Assembly (NCBI RefSeq): GCF_902832845.1
Contig: NZ_CADFDB010000003.1
Coordinates: forward strand, 124,001 to 188,000
Length of the DNA: 64,000 nucleotides
Reading direction: 5' to 3'
From: Burkholderia metallica
GTDB taxonomy: Bacteria; Pseudomonadota; Gammaproteobacteria; Burkholderiales; Burkholderiaceae
Shown: in pieces, positions 7,750-16,055 of the stretch
Layout of the letters: each line of letters starts with the position of its first letter
Numbering within the stretch: position 1 is the stretch's first letter
Translations under genes and position numbers: made by a program
The notes under the pieces: generated by a model
What the model was told of the DNA's origin: nothing
The model's database searches: none
The model's input: only the letters and a program-made list of their open reading frames with translations

Positions 7750-8969
7750 TGCGCGGCCTCCACCGGCGCTTCGGCCTGAAAGATCGTGCGCGCGGCCAGC
7801 AGCGCGTCGATCGCATCGTCGTCGTAGCCGGCTTCGCGCAGTACGTCGACCGTATGCTCGCCGAGCAGCGGCGGCGCATGGCGCGTGCGCGGCTCCGGCA
7901 GTTCGTCCCCCATCCCGCCGAGCGGCGTGACGACCTGCCGCAGCGTGCCGAGCGTCGGATGCGCAACCGGCTCGACCAGCCCGCAATGCGCGAGTTGCGG
8001 ATCGTCGAACACTTCGTCGAGCGTATTGATCGGCCCGGCCGGCAGCCCGGCGTCGACGAAACGCTGCGTCCATTCGCGCTTGCCGCGCGTGCGCAGCCGG
8101 CTTTCGAGCAACGCTTTCAGTTCGTCGCGGTGCGCGACGCGTGCATCGTTGGTCGCGAAACGCGGATCGTTCGGCAGCTCGGGCAGATCCAGCAGCTGGC
8201 ACAGCCGCAGCCACATGTCGGTCGTGATCGGCGCGAGATTGAGCGGCCCGTCGGCCGTCTCGAACACGCCGTACGGCGCGATCACCGCATGCGCATTGCC
8301 GGTGCGGCGCGGCACGTCGCCGAGGCTCAGGTAGCGCTGCCCGTGCACGCTCAACAGCGACACGAGGCTCTCGAGCAGCGACGTGCCGACATGCTGCCCG
8401 CGCCCCGTCCGCTCACGCTCGAACAGCGCGGCCGTCACGCCGGTCGCGACCCATATACCCGAGCTGAGATCGCCGATCGCCGTGCCCGTGCGAGTCGGCT
8501 CGCCGTCGGGGAAACCGGTGACGCTCATCAGCCCCGCATAGCCCTGCGCGATCTGGTCGAAGCCCGGCCAGTCGCGCAGCGGCCCGCGCGGGCCGAACGC
8601 GGTGACGCTGCCCATCACGAGCCGCGGATCGCGCGCACTCAGCGCCGCATAGCCGAGCCCCATCGCATCCATCGTGCCGGCTTTGAAATTCTCGATCACG
8701 ACGTCGGCCTGCGCGATCAGCCGGCGCACGACGTCGAGACCGGCCGGTTGCCGGAAATCCACGCAGATACCGCGCTTGTTGCGGTTGCAGGACAGGTAGT
8801 ACGTGCTCACGCCGCGATCGAACGGCCCCCATGCGCGGCTCATGTCGCCGTGCGGCCCCGACTCGACCTTGATCACGTCGGCGCCGAGATCGGCGAGCAC
8901 CATCGAGCAGAACGGCCCCGACAGCGCGCGACTCAGATCGACGACCCTGATTCCTTGTAATGCCTGCAT
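7746..8969 (-). CDS. CaiB/BaiF family (class III) CoA transferase
   Basis: A 407-residue class III CoA transferase. The N-terminus QGIRVVDLSRALSGPFCSMVLADLGADVIKVE is the family's opening (split here: QGIRVVDLSRALSGP then LADLGADVIKVE). The catalytic aspartate is Asp167 in GTAIGDLSSG, and the adjoining TGFPDGEPTR stretch matches formyl-CoA transferase-type enzymes. It moves CoA between a donor acyl-CoA and an acceptor acid. Operon partners are the ScpB-like decarboxylase downstream (4-bp overlap) and probably the MFS carrier upstream (61 bp), so the trio looks like uptake, CoA activation and decarboxylation of one dicarboxylic acid. The acid could be methylmalonate or a relative; that is inference. 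Confidence 0.88.
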   Translation of the reverse strand: MQALQGIRVVDLSRALSGPFCSMVLADLGADVIKVESGPHGDMSRAWGPFDRGVSTYYLSCNRNKRGICVDFRQPAGLDVVRRLIAQADVVIENFKAGTMDAMGLGYAALSARDPRLVMGSVTAFGPRGPLRDWPGFDQIAQGYAGLMSVTGFPDGEPTRTGTAIGDLSSGIWVATGVTAALFERERTGRGQHVGTSLLESLVSLLSVHGQRYLSLGDVPRRTGNAHAVIAPYGVFETADGPLNLAPITTDMWLRLCQLLDLPELPNDPRFATNDARVAHRDELKALLESRLRTRGKREWTQRFVDAGLPAGPINTLDEVFDDPQLAHCGLVEPVAHPTLGTLRQVVTPLGGMGDELPEPRTRHAPPLLGEHTVDVLREAGYDDDAIDALLAARTIFQAEAPVEAAQ

Positions 8970-9030
8970 TCCCGACTCCTGATATTGATGATGAGGTGTA
9001 GCTCGTTCCCGAACGATCGCGGCGCGCCGC

Positions 9031-10353
9031 TCATTCGGGCAGCGTCTGGTGGCGCGTTTCGACCGCGAACGGCAGGATCAGGATGCCGAGCCCGAACACG
9101 GCCGCGGTCCATGCGACCGGCACGCCGAGCGATCCGTAGCCGTGAATCGCGGCGCCGAGCAGGAAGTTCACGCCCGCGCCGATGAAGCGGCCGACCGACG
9201 CGTTGAACGCGAACGCGGTGGCGCGCACGCGTGTCGGATACTGCTCGGGCAGCCACAACGAGAAGATCGCGAAGTTGCCGCCGAAGAAACCGAGGAACGC
9301 GAGCGACACCATGAACGCCGTGAGCCCGTTCGGCTGGTAGAACGCCCAGCCGAACGCGAACACGATCGATGCGGCCATGCCCGCGAAATACACGCCGAGC
9401 GCGGTGCGCCGGCCGAGCCGTTCGGACAGCCACGGCGCGACCAGGCAGCCGGCGATCGTCGCGCACGACAGGATCGCCGCGCCGACCGACGCGAGCCGCA
9501 TTGCGCCGATGTGGTCGATGCCCGCGCGCGCCGCCAGCGTGCTGACCGCGCTCGCCTCGTAGACGGAGCCGGCCCACAGCCCGACGATCGCGACGCCGAC
9601 GAGGCTCGCGCTCGTCAGCGTGCGGCGCAGGAACGCCGGCGCGAAGATCTCGCGCAGCGGATGCGCACGCTTCGCCTGCGCGGCGTCGCCGTCGCGCGCA
9701 TCGTGGCGGCGCCACTGCCCCGGCTCCTTCACGCGCATCACGGTGAACACCGCGAGCAGCGCGGGCGCGAGCCCGCACAGGAACATCGCGCGCCAGCCGT
9801 AGGTCGCGCCGATCGTATAGTTCAGGCACGCCGCGATGAAGAAGCCGAAGTAGTAGCCCGTCTGCAGATAGCCGGCGCCCATCTTGCGACGGTCCTCCGG
9901 CCAGCTCTCGGCCACGTAGGTGCCCGCGAGCGCCCATTCGCCGCCGACGCCGATCCCGGCGATCAACCGGCACGCGGCCAGCGCCCACACGTCGTGCACG
10001 AACGCGGCCGCGCCGGTGAACACCGAGTAGATCAGGATGCTCGCGGCGAGCGTGCGCACGCGGCCGAAGCGGTCGGCGAGCGGCCCCCAGATGAACGACA
10101 GCCCCCAGCCGATCAGGAACAGCGCGAACAGGATCGAGCCGTACATCCCGAGATTCGCGGGCGTCGCCGCGATGCCGGACGCCGGCAGCAGTTCGGTCAG
10201 CGCCGGAATCAGCACCAGCGCGTAGATCACCGAATCCACGCCGTCGAGCACCCAGCCCGCATACACGGCCCAGAAGCCCTTGACCTGCTCGCGCGTGAGC
10301 GGCGTGCGCCGCGGCTTCGCGCCGGCGGCGGGCGCGTCGATCGCCTTGAACAT
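9031..10353 (-). CDS. MFS transporter, metabolite:H+ symporter type
   Basis: A 440-residue, 12-helix carrier of the major facilitator superfamily. The loop 2-3 signature is seen in GPLADRFGRVRTLAA, helix 4 has RLIAGIGVGGEWALAG, typical of the sialate/aromatic-acid symporter group, and SERLGRRTALGVY follows helix 8. It begins with a short soluble N-terminus. It lies directly upstream of the CaiB-type gene on the same strand and is divergent from a LysR regulator, so it is probably the uptake carrier for the acid handled by those two enzymes and is probably controlled by that regulator. Confidence 0.85.
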   Translation of the reverse strand: MFKAIDAPAAGAKPRRTPLTREQVKGFWAVYAGWVLDGVDSVIYALVLIPALTELLPASGIAATPANLGMYGSILFALFLIGWGLSFIWGPLADRFGRVRTLAASILIYSVFTGAAAFVHDVWALAACRLIAGIGVGGEWALAGTYVAESWPEDRRKMGAGYLQTGYYFGFFIAACLNYTIGATYGWRAMFLCGLAPALLAVFTVMRVKEPGQWRRHDARDGDAAQAKRAHPLREIFAPAFLRRTLTSASLVGVAIVGLWAGSVYEASAVSTLAARAGIDHIGAMRLASVGAAILSCATIAGCLVAPWLSERLGRRTALGVYFAGMAASIVFAFGWAFYQPNGLTAFMVSLAFLGFFGGNFAIFSLWLPEQYPTRVRATAFAFNASVGRFIGAGVNFLLGAAIHGYGSLGVPVAWTAAVFGLGILILPFAVETRHQTLPE

Positions 10354-10524
10354 CTTCGTCTCCTTGCCGGCGTGGGCCGGCGCTTTCGCCGCGTCCGGTC
10401 CGGGATGGCCGGCAGTCGGGCTCTTTTGTGAGACGAGTATAGAAACCCTATCGATCGCAGAAAAATATGATATTCATCTTGCTCGATCGGATTGGCTTAT
10501 GGCTTGAATCGGGAGACGGCGACG
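10354..10524. promoter_or_regulatory. Divergent promoter region, MFS operon / LysR gene
   Basis: A 171-bp spacer between two divergent starts. The part at about 10436-10500 is much richer in A and T than its surroundings (for example GAAAAATATGATATTCATC), as expected of a shared promoter with LysR binding sites. I could not fix individual boxes with confidence. Confidence 0.4.
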
Positions 10525-11454
10525 ATGGACTTGAGACAGTTGCGCTATTTCGTGAAGGTCGTCGAATGCGGCAACGTCACGCATGCGAGCGAGGCGCTGC
10601 ACGTCGCGCAGCCGGCGGTGAGCCAGCAGATGCGCAATCTCGAACAGGATCTCGGGATGCAGTTGCTCGAACGCAGCGTGCGCGGCGTCGCGCCGACCGC
10701 CGCCGGCCGCACGCTGTACCGGCACGCGCTTGAACTGCTGCGCCAGGCCGACGGCACGCGCGAGCTGCTGCGCCGCGACGCCGACACGCCGCAGGGCCGC
10801 GTGACGGTCGGCATGCCGTCGAGCACCGCGCGCGTGCTGGCCATTCCGCTCGCCCGCGCGGTGCGCGACCGCTTTCCCGGCATCATGCTGGAGCTGATCG
10901 ACGCGCCGAGCGCCGATCTCGACACGCTGCTCGAACGCGCGCGGCTCGATCTCGCGATCGTCGTCGATGCGGTGGAAACGCGCGGCATCGCAGTCCACCG
11001 GCTGCTGACCGAGACGCTGTACCTGATCACGTGGCCCGGGTTTCCGGTGCCGGACGATCCCGTGCCGCTCGACGCGATCGCGCGGATGCCGCTCGTGCTG
11101 CCGAGCGCGCCGAACACGATCCGCAACCGGGTCGACTGGGCGATGCGCGAGGCCGGGTTGTCGTACGAAATCAGCTTCGAGGCGAGCTCGACCGGGCTGC
11201 TGTTCGCGGCCGTGATGGCGCAGCTCGGCGTGACGATCCTGCCGTGGACGGCCGCGCACGTCGAGATCGAGGAGCGCAAGCTCAAGCTGTCGACGGTCGC
11301 GCACCGGCTGTTCGCGCGCGATCTGTCGCTGTGCTGGCACGATACGGCGCTCGTCAGCAACGCGGTGCTGAAGGTGAAAGCGGAGATCGTCCGGCTGTTC
11401 GACACGCTCGGGCAGCGGCCGGAGTGGGCGGCCGGGCAGGCCGACCGTGCGTGA
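10525..11454 (+). CDS. LysR-family regulator, Nac/Cbl-like
   Basis: A 309-residue LysR regulator. The helix-turn-helix is at residues 1-60 (MDLRQLRYFVKVVECGNVTHA, then LHVAQPAVSQQMRNLEQDLG), followed by an effector-binding domain. The N-terminus and the GVAPTAAGRTLYRHA stretch resemble Nac-type regulators, but many Burkholderia LysR proteins of unrelated role share this. The ATG at 10525 gives the canonical LysR start; the longer reading from 10492 adds residues not seen in the family. It is divergent from the MFS-CaiB-ScpB-like operon, its most likely target. Confidence 0.88.
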   Translation: MDLRQLRYFVKVVECGNVTHASEALHVAQPAVSQQMRNLEQDLGMQLLERSVRGVAPTAAGRTLYRHALELLRQADGTRELLRRDADTPQGRVTVGMPSSTARVLAIPLARAVRDRFPGIMLELIDAPSADLDTLLERARLDLAIVVDAVETRGIAVHRLLTETLYLITWPGFPVPDDPVPLDAIARMPLVLPSAPNTIRNRVDWAMREAGLSYEISFEASSTGLLFAAVMAQLGVTILPWTAAHVEIEERKLKLSTVAHRLFARDLSLCWHDTALVSNAVLKVKAEIVRLFDTLGQRPEWAAGQADRA

Positions 11455-11573
11455 CTGGAGCGGCGCGGGCACGTGCCGCGCGTGGTTCTTTCGCATGGCG
11501 CGTGCTCGATTTCTTCGTCGCGGCGATGATGCTCGGCTTCGCGGTGCGTTTCGCGGTCGACGCGCTTCAAGGG

Positions 11574-12740
11574 TCAGCGGCCGGACATCGATACCGCACG
11601 AAACACGTCGCGCGCGCCGGCATGAAGCTCGAAGCCGATGCCCGGTGCCTGCGGCACGCGTGCGTATCCCGCGTCGACGGTTTCGCCGTCGGCGAGCCCG
11701 CTGAACGGATGGAATGCGAAGGGGCTGACTTCCGCGCCGCCGAGCCCGAGCGCCGCGACGACGTGCAGCGAGAACAGGTGGCCGCCGTGCGGCCAGAACG
11801 CGTCGCGCCGCCAGCCGCGCGACGCGAAGTGTTCGACGATTTGCAGATAGCCGGGCAGCCCGTAGCAATGCACCGGATCGAACACGAGCACGTCGCGCTC
11901 GGGACGCAGGCCGCCGTAGCGGTCGAGCAGCTTCGCTTCCGCGAGCGAGAACAGCGCCTCGCCCGCCGCGATCGGCGCTGCGTAGCGCGTGGCGACATGC
12001 GCCTGAAGCGGCAGGTCGAGCGGGTCGCAGACGTCCTCGAACCACCAGAGATCGAACGGCGCGAGCATCGCGGCGGCCGCGTCGACGGTCGTCGCGTCGT
12101 ACGTGTTCATCGCGTCGACCGCGAGATGCGAGCTGTTCGCCAGGTGCGCGGCGGCGGCTTCGATGCGCCGGCGGTCCTGATCGAAATCCGTGCCGCCGAT
12201 CTTGATCTTCGCGTGCGTGTAGCCGAGATCGGCGATGCGGCGCATCTCGTCCGACAGCCGCGCGAGATCGTCATGCGGATAGCGGTAGCCGCCGCCTGCG
12301 TACACGCGCACGCGCGGTGCGGCCGTGCGTTCAAGCCGGTCAGCGAGAAAGCGATGGAGCGGCAGGCCGGCGATTTTCGCGGCGGCATCCCAGATCGCCA
12401 TGTCGAGCGTGCCGACCGCCACGCAGCGTTCGCCGTGTCCGCCGGGCTTTTCGCCGGCCATCATCGCGCGCCATGCGCGGAACGGATCGAGGTTCGTGCC
12501 GGCTTCGTCCGCGAGCGTGTCGGCGGCGGCCAGCAGGCGCGGCGCGAACCGTTCGCGGATCAGGCCGCCCTGCGCGAAGCGGCCGATCGATGCGTAGCCG
12601 TGGCCCGTCACCGGGCGGCCGTCGCGCACGACGTCGGTGGTGACCGCTACGACGCTCGTCGTCAGCCCGCCGGACGGGATCGCCGGATCGGCATAGCGGG
12701 AGACGGGAATCGCTTGCTCGTGGATCGCGGTAATGCGCAT
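11574..12740 (-). CDS. Enolase-superfamily dehydratase, D(-)-tartrate dehydratase-like
   Basis: A 388-residue member of the mandelate racemase group. It carries segments matching Bradyrhizobium D(-)-tartrate dehydratase (TarD): GQGGLIRERFA-like AQGGLIRERFA (57-67), MMAGEKPGGHGERCVAVGT (93-111), the base pair of lysines in KIKIGG (K178, K180) and HGGH at 318-321. The expected magnesium ligands are Asp209, Glu235 (WWFEDV) and Glu261. The likely reaction is dehydration of a D-tartrate-like acid sugar to oxaloacetate in the cytosol. It lies alone, convergent with the LysR gene; the neighbours do not confirm the substrate. Confidence 0.8.
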   Translation of the reverse strand: MRITAIHEQAIPVSRYADPAIPSGGLTTSVVAVTTDVVRDGRPVTGHGYASIGRFAQGGLIRERFAPRLLAAADTLADEAGTNLDPFRAWRAMMAGEKPGGHGERCVAVGTLDMAIWDAAAKIAGLPLHRFLADRLERTAAPRVRVYAGGGYRYPHDDLARLSDEMRRIADLGYTHAKIKIGGTDFDQDRRRIEAAAAHLANSSHLAVDAMNTYDATTVDAAAAMLAPFDLWWFEDVCDPLDLPLQAHVATRYAAPIAAGEALFSLAEAKLLDRYGGLRPERDVLVFDPVHCYGLPGYLQIVEHFASRGWRRDAFWPHGGHLFSLHVVAALGLGGAEVSPFAFHPFSGLADGETVDAGYARVPQAPGIGFELHAGARDVFRAVSMSGR

Positions 12741-13267
12741 GGTCGGGGTTCCGGGAAAACGGTCGGTGTTCGCGGGTCATGCTCGCATGGCGGCCGGCGC
12801 AACTGCCGGATCGCTGCATCATAGGCGCATGCGCGAAGTCACGCAGGCTCGCGACCGTCGTGCAATTCGATCGGCAGCGGCGGAATCATGCCGCTCCTTA
12901 CCGCATCGGCGTATGGACGCGATCGCTGCCTGCGGCGTGCGGTTCGTCGAACGACACGCCAGGCACTGGGCATGAATGGCCGTGATACGGGCGTGGCGAC
13001 TGGCCCCAAGCTACGCCGCGTCGCGATGCTGTCGATCGAGGGCGTGATCGGCGGGATGGCCGAACCGGCCGAGCATGCGACCACGCACGATGCGTTGTTT
13101 CCGAACTGGAACTTCCGAACTGGAACGAGTGCTATTGAGCCGAAATTCCTCGCGGGTCATCCCGGCAGCAATCCCTGTTCGCTGGTATCGGCCGAAGGGT
13201 GCGGTTCAATGCGCCGGAACGACCGGCGCCTTTTGCGCAGGTCGAACCGGTCAACCGGTCAACGTGC
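12741..13267. other. 527-bp stretch with no recognisable gene
   Basis: No reading frame here looks like a real protein. It should hold the promoter of the tartrate dehydratase-like gene at its left end. The only clear structure is a 14-bp sequence repeated twice in tandem at 13099-13126. It may be the remains of a lost gene, but I cannot name one. Confidence 0.6.
13099..13126. repeat. Tandem 14-bp repeat TTCCGAACTGGAAC x2
   Basis: Two exact, head-to-tail copies of TTCCGAACTGGAAC at 13099-13112 and 13113-13126. Each unit contains the imperfect inverted pair TTCC...GGAA, so the array could be a pair of operator half-sites or a simple slippage product. It is in a stretch without genes. Confidence 0.7.
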
Positions 13268-13612
13268 TCAGGCGAAGACGAAATACTTGCGCACCGTTTC
13301 CACCACTTCCCACGTCCCTTTCATGCCGGGTTCGATCACGAACACGTCGCCGGCTTTCAAGTGCACCGCCTTTTCCCCTTCCGGCGTGATGATGCAGTAG
13401 CCGTCGAGGAAGTGGCAGTACTCCCATTTCTCGTAGTTCACCTCGAACTTGCCCGGCGTGCAGATCCAGGTGCCCATGATCTTGCTGCCGTCGTTCGAGA
13501 CGTAAGCGTTGAGGTTCACGGTATGCGGGTCGCCGCCGATGCGCTTCCACTTGGTCGCATCGAGGACCGGGGTCGGGCAGGTTTCGCGCAGAACGGTGAT
13601 GAAATCGGACAT
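13268..13612 (-). CDS. Cupin-domain protein (Cupin_3/DUF861-like)
   Basis: A 114-residue single-domain cupin. The small beta-barrel shows as GTWICTPGKFEVNYEKWEYCHFLDG followed by GEKAVHLKAGDVFVIEPGMKGTWEV (here cited in two parts), the usual pattern of the DUF861 group, to which (S)-ureidoglycine aminohydrolase-like proteins belong. The first cupin motif has Glu and His (WEYCH) but the full metal set is incomplete, so catalysis is not assured. A good ribosome site, TCTGGAG, precedes the ATG at 13612 and decides against the longer start at 13783. It appears monocistronic. Confidence 0.85.
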   Translation of the reverse strand: MSDFITVLRETCPTPVLDATKWKRIGGDPHTVNLNAYVSNDGSKIMGTWICTPGKFEVNYEKWEYCHFLDGYCIITPEGEKAVHLKAGDVFVIEPGMKGTWEVVETVRKYFVFA

Positions 13613-13950
13613 GTCAGCTCCAGAGCAACGATCGAATGAGAGGACTGTCACGTTAGTGCGAAAGGGCTGTCGGGACTTGTATGGGTCCGACGCCGACTCG
13701 TCTATTTTCGACACCGGCTCGTCTGCAAGCGCGCTTCCCTCTGGCTCGGGCGCAACGGCCCCTAGATTTGCGGATTCAACCAATCGAGCAAATTGCGTTG
13801 ACGAACCTCGTTTTTATCCGCATCCCCAGCCGCCGAAATCTTCGCGAACCGCCGCAGAATGTAGTGGCGCACCTTCTCGAAGCGCTTGTGCTACTTGTAA
13901 TTCAGGGTAGACGACAGCGCGTGCGAATACCCTATTGCCTCGGCAGCTAT
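13613..13950. other. 338-bp gap holding a decayed reading frame
   Basis: The right part of the cupin promoter is here. On the minus strand, 13762-13950 reads as a protein end broken by one in-frame TAG at 13891-13893 (see the separate entry). Otherwise nothing was recognised. Confidence 0.5.
13762..13950 (-). pseudogene. Protein C-terminal remnant, possibly of a lost T6SS effector
   Basis: Reading the minus strand from just after the stop of the immunity-like gene gives AIGYSHALSSTLNYK, a TAG (13891-13893), then KRFEKVRHYILRRFAKISAAG and RNLLDWLNPQI before a stop at 13762. The lysine/arginine-rich helical end looks protein-like, but there is no start and one internal stop. Its position directly downstream of the immunity-like gene suggests debris of a toxin or effector gene. 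The identity is not known and could be something else entirely. Confidence 0.25.
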
Positions 13951-15027
13951 TCAATTGTCCGGTTGCGGATCGGCATAATGCCAAATGACCATCCCCCACG
14001 CCGTGCGCTGCGGCCCCGGCATAGGCGCTCCGGCCTCGACATGAACCGAATCTTTCACAGCCGGGCTTTGCCAGTAACCGGTGCGCGGACAAGGCTCTCC
14101 GGGCAGCACCCGTAGCCTCGGTTGCGCGACGGGCGTGGGGAAGTAGGTTTCCTCCTCCGCTGGAATGCTGCCATCACGGTAGCGCTTGTCCTCCCACAGC
14201 AGCCGCCAGCGCACCACATGTTCGTCGTTCGTACCTTCTAACAGGTACTTGTGGGCAATACTGCCTTTGAGGAAGTAGCTCGGACAGCCCACCTTGCCGG
14301 ACGGAAACCACGGCTCCCAGATACCCTCGACAGGAATCTCCTGATCGCTGTAAATCTCACCGCTTGCGGATTCGTTCTTCGGCGGACAGGGAGGAAGCGA
14401 TGCGGGATAGGTGCGACCGGGTGGCCAATACCGCCATGCAGGCAGGGGCGCATTTTCAAACATGGATTCATAGGTCCAGTGCTCAAATACCCGGGTCCCG
14501 CCATCCGCACGTGTTCCGTATGCAAGCATCCCGGTATAACCGAATCCGACCGTGCACTTGAGCGCGTAGCAAATCAATCTCTCGATCCATACTCCCTCGG
14601 CGAACCCGGTGGCATACACCGGGTCCGAAAAGTTGGTGTCCTTCAGTCCCAGTGAATGAAAAAACGGATCGTATTTGCGACCGATTTCAAGCGCGCTCCG
14701 TCCAAACAACAGGTCGCCACCCTGCTGGCTTCCTATGACCAACGCGTCGTATGCTGCTCGTTTGTCAAGACCTCGGCGCAATGCGTCGATGCCCAGATCC
14801 ATGTGCACCAGGGCCCCCAAGAAATCGTGTGTGTAGGCTTCCTCAAGCTCCGCCTGATTTGGGCTCGGTGTGTCCAGTTGTTTGGCGTACGCGCCGAGAA
14901 AATCCCGATATAGTCCAACGGCGTATTCCAGGAACGTGAAACTCGTCCATTTCTTGAGCAGATAAAACGCCTTTGCTCGCGCATCCTGTTCCTGCTCGGG
15001 GGTCATGGTCAAAATATTCAACATCAT
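13951..15027 (-). CDS. T6SS immunity-like protein (Imm71/Imm72 type)
   Basis: A 358-residue soluble protein. The N-terminal half is helical (EQEQDARAKAFYLLKKWTSF and similar). The C-terminal half has the blocks SGEIYSDQEIPVEGIWEPW, ending in GEPCPRTGYWQSP and GPQRTAWGMVIWHY, a pattern I associate with polymorphic-toxin immunity families Imm71/Imm72 coded next to type VI secretion effectors. It would protect the cell from a cognate effector, probably by direct binding. The upstream neighbour is a vgrG fragment (38 bp away), which supports the type VI context. No intact effector lies beside it, so it is an orphan. The family name is given with moderate certainty. Confidence 0.55.
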   Translation of the reverse strand: MMLNILTMTPEQEQDARAKAFYLLKKWTSFTFLEYAVGLYRDFLGAYAKQLDTPSPNQAELEEAYTHDFLGALVHMDLGIDALRRGLDKRAAYDALVIGSQQGGDLLFGRSALEIGRKYDPFFHSLGLKDTNFSDPVYATGFAEGVWIERLICYALKCTVGFGYTGMLAYGTRADGGTRVFEHWTYESMFENAPLPAWRYWPPGRTYPASLPPCPPKNESASGEIYSDQEIPVEGIWEPWFPSGKVGCPSYFLKGSIAHKYLLEGTNDEHVVRWRLLWEDKRYRDGSIPAEEETYFPTPVAQPRLRVLPGEPCPRTGYWQSPAVKDSVHVEAGAPMPGPQRTAWGMVIWHYADPQPDN

Positions 15028-15064
15028 GGAACCTGTTCGTCCGTCGATTGTTTGCCGCTATCGG

Positions 15065-15397
15065 CTAGCGCTCTCCGCGCGTAACCTTCCTGTCTGATCT
15101 TGGCCGATCGCTCGCGCGCATCCACGACGCGACGACAAGTTGATAGCTGGAATGGCTACCGTCGCTGCCCAGCCTGCGCGCCGTATGGATATAACCGTTG
15201 ACTGGCAGATAAGACTTGTTCGCCTGCTGAATCCACAGCGTCATCGTTTGAGCGATCAATGTCTTGGGTTCGATATCGCCTGCCATGGATACAATGTCGA
15301 GCGTGACGCTGAAGTCGCGATCGAATTCGGAATAGATCACGGCCCGGCACGGCATGAGCGCATTGTCTGGCAGCGGCGGAATGTCTGCCTTGAGCAA
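15065..15397 (-). pseudogene. vgrG N-terminal fragment (T6SS spike)
   Basis: The reading frame matches the N-terminal gp27-like domain of VgrG: an early RAVIYSEFDRDFSVTLDIVS, then DIEPKTLIAQTMTLWIQ, NGYIHTARRLGSDG and YQLVVASWM. In full VgrG proteins this domain runs on for another 500 or more residues; here it stops at 110 residues, in the first beta-barrel segment, with no continuation in any frame before the immunity-like gene at 15027. It is therefore a truncated remnant that cannot form a spike. It marks the area as a former orphan vgrG-effector-immunity module. Confidence 0.7.
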
Positions 15398-15736
15398 GCT
15401 AGCTAGTTGAATCAGGCCACCGCGAATTGCCTGAGGTCATTCAGTCATGTTCATGCGTTATCCATCTTCTTATTTGTTGCAAGCCCACGGTGGCTCGCGC
15501 TCTCACGGGGACGGCTCCCCGGTTATATCGCCGGAATTGAAGCGGGGCCGACAAGTCATGAGAATCTAGTCCGCCGAGGCCCGCAATGTATCGAACCAGG
15601 CGTTAAAACGCGAATCGCTCGAGAAGCGTATTCGATACATCCGTTCGGCCGTTGCAATTCGGCTTCGATGCTACAGCGCGCCGAAGGAATACCCTCGGCG
15701 TGGATGGTCGATCCCGTAAATGCCGGAGGGTTCACC
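15398..15736. other. 339-bp non-coding stretch upstream of the vgrG remnant
   Basis: I see no supported gene. Short open frames here have no recognisable motif. It probably contains the old vgrG promoter; it borders the left island repeat. Confidence 0.5.
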
Positions 15737-15810
15737 AAGCACTGCCAGGGACGCCACCGCTCCAGCATCGAGCCATGCCAGTTTCGCTGCCACCGGCCAG
15801 AATCCTCCGC

Positions 15811-15840
15811 TTGCCATCCCCGCCCGACCCCCTGTAGAAT
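15811..15840 (+). promoter_or_regulatory. Retained tRNA-type promoter at the left junction
   Basis: TTGCCA at 15811-15816 and TAGAAT at 15835-15840, 18 bp apart, identical in elements and spacing to the promoter of the intact tRNA-Gly. It should still fire to the right into the truncated tRNA and the island, against the direction of the first island gene. Confidence 0.55.
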
Positions 15841-15850
15841 TACGCGTTCT

Positions 15851-15892
15851 GCGGGCGTCGTATAATGTGGCCATTACCTCAGCTTCCCAAGC
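15851..15892 (+). pseudogene. Truncated tRNA-Gly (5' part only)
   Basis: GCGGGCGTCGTATAATG, a 2-nt insertion, then the D-arm and anticodon arm as far as CTTCCCAAGC. The variable loop, T-arm and 3' acceptor strand are missing, so it cannot fold into a tRNA. The intact gene is at 22903-22977. Confidence 0.8.
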
Positions 15893-16055
15893 CTCAGCGC
15901 GTTAATCAAAACCACTATTCACGCGCGTTCTTACGTCGTATTTTCTCCCGACTCCACGAAGAACCACTGTTCATGCGGGGCTCACGGCGATGCCAGTTTT
16001 CATGCCAGCGCCAATCTCAAGAAGCTGCTGTCGTATCGTGAAATAGAGGCAGGCT

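Larger units (their letters stand above)
15737..15892 (+). repeat. Left island repeat: promoter and 5' half of tRNA-Gly
   Basis: About 155 bp that correspond to 22786-22941 at the other end of the island. The outer part is diverged; the inner part from 15831 (CCTGTAGAATTACGCGTTCT onward) is nearly identical to the promoter and 5' half of the intact tRNA-Gly(CCC), ending in CAGCTTCCCAAGC at the anticodon arm. The sequence then departs from the tRNA. It carries a 2-nt insertion (TG) in the D-arm region compared with the intact copy. The repeat marks the left edge of the inserted island. Confidence 0.8.

Noticed and set aside
12839-13400. Possible genes in the gap after the tartrate dehydratase-like gene
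   Set aside because: Several open frames exist on both strands, but they have no recognisable motif, good start or sensible residue pattern for a protein.
15407-15865. Possible 152-residue protein overlapping the left repeat
   Set aside because: No domain or ribosome site; it runs through the tRNA promoter and the repeat, so it is not a gene.
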